Positions 5,644 to 8,478 of a stretch of DNA of 8,478 nucleotides are shown piece by piece. Both the position numbers and the translations under genes were made by a program. The DNA is from Bacteroidetes bacterium GWA2_31_9b (GTDB lineage: Bacteria > Bacteroidota > Bacteroidia > Bacteroidales > UBA12077). Under the pieces are notes generated by a model. That model was not told the DNA's origin. It searched no databases and saw only the letters and a program-made list of their open reading frames with translations. How positions within the stretch are numbered: position 1 is the first letter of the stretch; each line of letters begins with the position of its first letter. The DNA lies in contig MENE01000030.1 in NCBI GenBank assembly GCA_001769005.1, positions 1-8,478 of the forward strand. Reading direction: 5' to 3'.

Positions 5644-6591
5644 ATGAGAAAAACAGAACTGAAAACAACATCTTACCAATTATACGAAAAGAGTTTTGAG
5701 AGCTGGCTCAAAACGTTGAACTATGCACCGGGAACAGTTTATTTTTCTCCGTTATACTTAAGGGAGTTCTTCGGGTTTTTAGAACAGGAGAACATTGTAA
5801 AAATCGAACAGGTAAAGAAAACAGATATAGAAAACTACTTTCAATACTTACTAAAAAGGAAGAATGAAAGAACAGGCCGCGGGTTAAGTATAAATTATTT
5901 ACATAGCCACTTAGGGGCAATAAAACGCTTCGCGCAGTATTTAAGGGCAACAAGGCATAAAACTTTACCTGTAAGCATAGAACTACCCGAACCGGCAGCA
6001 GCAGGGAAACAAATATTTACCAAAGAAGAAATCAGGAAACTTTACGAATCCACTTATGAACCACCCAAATGGATTAGTTTAAGGATATTAGGGTTTAGGG
6101 ACAGGGCTATATTAGCAGTTTATTATGGTTGTGGATTAAGAAGAAGTGAAGGCTCAGCGTTGAATATAGAAGATATTTTGTTCGAGAAATCGCTTATTTA
6201 CGTGAGAAAGGGCAAAAACTATAAAGAAAGGTATGTTCCGATGGCTTCAAATGTAAGAAGGTATTTACAGGCATATTTAATGCAATCGAGGCCTTTCCTT
6301 TTAAAACCTGCATGCCGTGAAGGCATGAGAGAAACTAAGGCTTTGTTTTTAGGTTACCGTGGATCCAGAATGACAGGAGGCTCTTTAAATACAAGATTAT
6401 TATTGCTTATGAAACGGGCAGGGATAAACAAACCTGCCTCGCCGGCAGGTTTACATACTTTACGCCACAGCATAGCAACACACCTATTACAATCAGGAAT
6501 GAAGCTTGAACAGGTATCTGTATTTTTAGGGCATGCAAGTTTAGAAACAACACAGATTTATACTCATTTAGCCTGTGAAGAAGAAAACTGA
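5644..6591 (+). CDS. Tyrosine recombinase (XerC/XerD-like), catalytically complete
   Basis: 315 residues, close to XerC/XerD length. An N-terminal SAM-like core-binding domain (about 12-100) is followed by the catalytic domain. All catalytic residues are visible: R166 in GLRRSE, a Lys in the VRKGK loop (probably K189), H271-x-x-R274 in HTLRHS, H297 in LGHAS and the nucleophile Y306. It should cut and rejoin DNA as a tetramer, probably for integration and excision of the module. Two GC-rich palindromes are embedded in frame: one gives KPACREGMRET (about 221-231), and the other gives PASPAG (264-269) immediately before the catalytic HTLRH helix. Without them the protein aligns smoothly with the XerD pattern. 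Its last 17 bases overlap the next recombinase gene, implying coupled translation and a joint function. Confidence 0.9.
   Translation: MRKTELKTTSYQLYEKSFESWLKTLNYAPGTVYFSPLYLREFFGFLEQENIVKIEQVKKTDIENYFQYLLKRKNERTGRGLSINYLHSHLGAIKRFAQYLRATRHKTLPVSIELPEPAAAGKQIFTKEEIRKLYESTYEPPKWISLRILGFRDRAILAVYYGCGLRRSEGSALNIEDILFEKSLIYVRKGKNYKERYVPMASNVRRYLQAYLMQSRPFLLKPACREGMRETKALFLGYRGSRMTGGSLNTRLLLLMKRAGINKPASPAGLHTLRHSIATHLLQSGMKLEQVSVFLGHASLETTQIYTHLACEEEN
6311..6327. repeat. Palindromic repeat inside the first recombinase gene, copy 1
   Basis: CATGCC (6311-6316) and GGCATG (6322-6327) form a 6-bp stem with loop GTGAA. The preceding AACCTG matches the start of the CCTGCC family. It encodes part of an extra loop, KPACREGMRET, between the segments RPFLL and ALFLGYRG that are usually closer together in XerC/D proteins. 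Confidence 0.5.
6430..6452. repeat. Palindromic repeat inside the first recombinase gene, copy 2, next to the catalytic HxxR motif
   Basis: AAACCTGCC (6430-6438) and GGCAGGTTT (6444-6452) form a perfect 9-bp stem with loop TCGCC. It encodes KPASPAG just upstream of HTLRHS, where XerC/D proteins usually run from AGI directly into the HTLRH helix. The well preserved arms suggest a recent or maintained insertion. Confidence 0.7.
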
Positions 6592-7522
6592 ATATTTACC
6601 GGAAACCGGGAACATACAAAAAGCAGCAGAAAACTTTAAAAGCTGGCTGAAAGAGAAAAACTTTGCAGAAAGTACAACCTACGGAAAAGGGAAATATGTT
6701 ACCTATTTTTTGAATTACCTTTTAAATGAAAATACAAATATCAATCAAGTTGCTTACACAGATTTACTGGATTTTGTAAACCATTGCAGGAAAGCAAACC
6801 TAAACACAGCACATATAAACAGGATTATACTTTCATTGCGGGATTATTTTAATTATTTAATAAAAACGAATCAGCTTACTTCCGGAAACCCGGCAGATGG
6901 ATTTAAACTAAAAGGAGAAATACAAAAAGTAATCAGCGATACAATAAGCAAAGAAGAACTGGAGAGAATTTATCATGAGTACCAAGTAAATGGCGATAAT
7001 ACTTTAAGGCGAAAAATAATTTTAGGGTTACTCATTTACCAGGCTTTAACATTAGAAGATATAAATAAGCTTGAAACAGAACATGTAAAATTAAGAGAAG
7101 GTAAAATCCGGATTACCGGGAACAAGCAAAAGAATGGAAGGGCATTAAAACTGGAACCACATCAGATACTCGATTTACAGGAATATATTTTACAAGTAAG
7201 AACGAAACTTTTAAGTAAACATCAGGAAGAAATTACCCGGTTATTTTTAACAAAAAGGAGGCCTTATGATGAACATGCGGGTAAACCAAGCATGCACAAA
7301 ACATTAGCCGCATTATTTAAGCAAGTGCAAAAAAATAACCCTGCAATAAAGCATGCCAGGCAAATAAGGGCAAGCGTAATAACAGACTGGTTAAAACATT
7401 ACAATTTACGTGAAGTTCAGTACATGGCAGGACATAAAAAGGTGACAAGTACAGAACAATACAAAACAGAAAACTTAGAAGAATTAAGCAAAGCATTAGA
7501 AAAGTTCCATCCATTGAACTGA
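6575..7522 (+). CDS. Degenerate tyrosine recombinase, partner of the first
   Basis: 315 residues from a GTG start at 6575 that overlaps the first recombinase by 17 bases. I chose GTG because it gives MKKKTEYLPE just ahead of the SAM-like N-terminal domain (about 15-100, FKSWLKEKNFAESTTYGKGKY). In the catalytic domain the box-I region reads YQALTLEDI, with T159 where Arg is expected. The HxxRH motif reads R262-Q-I-R265-A, so both His are replaced while the second Arg stays. H287 (AGHKK) and the nucleophile Y296 are present. A protein without Arg I should cleave poorly if at all. It may act as a structural or regulatory partner in a mixed tetramer, or donate only part of the chemistry. The intact frame and coupled start argue against a decaying pseudogene. 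Two-recombinase modules are known from other elements, for example TnpA/TnpB of Tn554. Confidence 0.85.
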   Translation: MKKKTEYLPETGNIQKAAENFKSWLKEKNFAESTTYGKGKYVTYFLNYLLNENTNINQVAYTDLLDFVNHCRKANLNTAHINRIILSLRDYFNYLIKTNQLTSGNPADGFKLKGEIQKVISDTISKEELERIYHEYQVNGDNTLRRKIILGLLIYQALTLEDINKLETEHVKLREGKIRITGNKQKNGRALKLEPHQILDLQEYILQVRTKLLSKHQEEITRLFLTKRRPYDEHAGKPSMHKTLAALFKQVQKNNPAIKHARQIRASVITDWLKHYNLREVQYMAGHKKVTSTEQYKTENLEELSKALEKFHPLN

Positions 7523-7566
7523 CGGAGCAACTAAATAAATATAATCCTTTAAAATAAAAACTAAAA

Positions 7567-7588
7567 AAGTTACCAAATATGGTAACTT
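7567..7588. promoter_or_regulatory. 22-bp inverted-repeat operator of the HigBA promoter
   Basis: The perfect 8-bp arms AAGTTACC (7567-7574) and GGTAACTT (7581-7588) flank AAATAT. The repeat sits between the expected -33 region and the -7 box of the higB promoter, where a bound HigA dimer would block polymerase. Autoregulation by the antitoxin is known for this family; binding at this site is inferred. Confidence 0.75.
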
Positions 7589-7593
7589 AAATA

Positions 7594-7601
7594 TATCTTT
7601 G
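7594..7601 (+). promoter_or_regulatory. -7 box of the HigBA promoter
   Basis: TATCTTTG matches TAnnTTTG exactly. A true TTG at the -33 position is missing; TTA at 7570-7572 is the nearest, inside the operator arm. Only six bases separate the box from the ATG at 7608, so the message is probably leaderless. Confidence 0.7.
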
Positions 7602-7607
7602 CAGTAT

Positions 7608-7919
7608 ATGAGAATAGTAAAGGAAAGTACCTTAAAAGAGTTTTGTAACCTTAGTAGGTATAAAAATGCTAAAGAACCTATCAAAGCATGGATTTATGAA
7701 GTCCGGTATTCTTATTGGAACAATGCTCAGGAACTAAAAACGAAATATAGTAACGCAAGTATAATAACATCTAAAAGAGTTGTTTTTAACATAAAAGGAA
7801 ATGATTATCGGTTAATAGTAGATATAGAATATAAACTAAAGATAGTCTTTGTAGTGTGGTTCGGCACACATGTGGAATATGATAAAATTGATGTAAAAAC
7901 AGTAAATTATGAAAACTAA
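7608..7919 (+). CDS. higB: HigB-family type II toxin (RelE-like mRNA interferase)
   Basis: 103 residues, a normal HigB length. The C-terminal half carries the family pattern: RVVFNIKGNDYRLIVDI (57-73) and KIVFVVWFGTHVEYDKID (78-95), and the N-terminal half is helical and basic. HigB enzymes cut mRNA at the translating ribosome; the antitoxin HigA neutralises them by forming a complex. A TTG three codons upstream (7599) is in frame, but it lies within the -7 promoter box, so I chose the ATG at 7608. The toxin gene precedes the antitoxin gene, as is typical of higBA, and overlaps it by 11 bases. Its place directly after the recombinases suggests a stability or addiction module of the element, or a later insertion. 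Confidence 0.88.
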   Translation: MRIVKESTLKEFCNLSRYKNAKEPIKAWIYEVRYSYWNNAQELKTKYSNASIITSKRVVFNIKGNDYRLIVDIEYKLKIVFVVWFGTHVEYDKIDVKTVNYEN

Positions 7920-8376
7920 AATATTAAAAACAGAACAAGAATATAACGAAGCTATAGAAAGAATTTACGAATTAATCCATAGCTCCGAGAATGCTATTGA
8001 ACCTGATACAGCTGAAGGAGAAGAATTAGAACTTTTATCCTTGTTAGTTGAACTATATGAAAAAGAGCATTATCCAATAGAAGCTCCAAATCCTATTGAA
8101 GCAATTAAATTTAGAATGGAGCAAATGAATTTAAAACAAACTGATGTAGCTCCTTTATTTGGTGGGGAAACAAGAGTGTCAGAAGTTTTACACGGAAGGC
8201 GTCCGTTAAGTCTAAAAATGATAACCTTACTTCACAGATATTTAGGAATACCTTTAGAATCGTTAGTTGCAGGAGATGATAAGATAAAGTTAGAACCTGA
8301 AAAGAGAAAGAAACTTTTAAAAGTCCCATCAATTAGTGATTATTTAAGAAAGAATGATGAAATAGCATTAGCATAA
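7909..8376 (+). CDS. higA: HigA-family antitoxin with helix-turn-helix
   Basis: 155 residues, starting within the last codons of higB, so the two are translationally coupled. The N-terminal part (about 1-55) is acidic and helical (EQEYNEAIERIYELI, AEGEELELLSLLVELYEKEHYP), like the longer HigA form of this phylum in which this region contacts the toxin. The HTH_3 domain is at about 61-115 (NPIEAIKFRMEQMNLKQTDVAPLFG, then TRVSEVLHGRRPLSLKMI). The C-terminal tail (LRKNDEIALA) ends just before the stop. It should bind HigB and, as a dimer, the inverted repeat at 7567-7588 to repress its own operon. No terminator with a T tract is visible directly after the gene. Confidence 0.88.
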   Translation: MKTKILKTEQEYNEAIERIYELIHSSENAIEPDTAEGEELELLSLLVELYEKEHYPIEAPNPIEAIKFRMEQMNLKQTDVAPLFGGETRVSEVLHGRRPLSLKMITLLHRYLGIPLESLVAGDDKIKLEPEKRKKLLKVPSISDYLRKNDEIALA

Positions 8377-8410
8377 TAAGTTGTTTTTTCTTCATGCCTT
8401 TTCTTCACTC

Positions 8411-8430
8411 CTCCCGAAAGCTTTCGGGAG
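8411..8430. repeat. Perfect 20-bp palindrome downstream of higA
   Basis: CTCCCGAAAGCTTTCGGGAG reads identically on both strands. Outside it, ATGCCTTTTC (8394-8403) and GAAAAAGGCAT (8446-8456) form a second, imperfect inverted pair (one bulged base). No T tract follows on either strand, so it is not a standard terminator. It resembles the CCCGA...TCGGG palindromes dispersed in Bacteroidota genomes. The rest of 8377-8478 shows no gene. Confidence 0.7.
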
Positions 8431-8478
8431 CGCCCCAAATGTTCAGAAAAAGGCATTCATCAAAAAGCATGTTCGCTC

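Larger units (their letters stand above)
2209..7522. mobile_element. Putative mobile module: repressor, primase-ATPase, two tyrosine recombinases
   Basis: The gene set is a CI-like repressor, a divergent primase with zinc finger, Toprim and P-loop ATPase, and a tandem recombinase pair. This is what a small integrative element or phage satellite needs to excise, replicate and reintegrate. There are no structural, conjugation or relaxase genes, so transfer would need a helper. The coordinates give only the span of the core genes. I could not find matching direct repeats at the two sides, so the true ends are unknown, and the adjacent HigBA pair may be cargo of the same element. Confidence 0.6.

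Noticed and set aside
7599..7607. In-frame TTG start of HigB giving three extra residues.
   Set aside because: The TTG lies inside the -7 promoter box (7594-7601), and the conserved N-terminus fits the ATG at 7608.
8411..8430. The 20-bp palindrome as the terminator of higBA.
   Set aside because: No T tract follows on either strand, and a perfect palindrome without loop bases is atypical for a terminator; termination here cannot be excluded but is not supported.

Overview
The window looks like an accessory, mobile-DNA-rich region of a Bacteroidota genome. Four things support this: low GC with Bacteroidota-type promoter boxes (TAnnTTTG with an upstream TTG); an Rhs/YD-repeat protein ending in the typical core motif; a HigBA pair of the type common in that phylum; and short GC-rich palindromic repeats (CCTGCC...GGCAGG and CTCCCG...CGGGAG) that I recall as widespread in Bacteroidota. 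I cannot name the genus.

Layout. (1) Positions 1-2061, + strand: the 3' end of an Rhs-family gene (last bases of the core domain plus a roughly 260-residue variable tip), followed with almost no spacing by a two-helix membrane protein and by an ORF that reads as a second two-helix membrane protein fused to a lipoprotein. The fusion point lies on a run of nine A's, so this is probably two genes. It is a plausible polymorphic-toxin tip with its accessory or immunity genes. A GC-rich hairpin and a strong intrinsic terminator close the unit (2079-2147). (2) Positions 2209-7522: a self-contained mobile-element-like module. A small XRE-type repressor (- strand) is divergent from a 926-residue CHC2 zinc finger/Toprim primase with a C-terminal P-loop ATPase. 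A repeat-rich 160-base gap and two overlapping tyrosine recombinases follow. The first recombinase keeps all catalytic residues; the second has lost several. (3) Positions 7608-8376: a HigB toxin/HigA antitoxin pair with its own promoter and a 22-bp inverted-repeat operator. (4) Positions 8377-8478: non-coding DNA with a perfect 20-bp palindrome.

How the parts may work together (inference): the repressor holds down the primase-ATPase promoter; when released, the primase-ATPase could support replication of an excised form, and the recombinase pair could act on sites such as the repeat cluster at 5509-5601. HigBA would stabilise the element. The Rhs unit is probably the neighbouring locus. GC-rich palindromes have entered the primase gene twice and the first recombinase gene twice, each time without breaking the frame. 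Element ends could not be fixed from this window alone.
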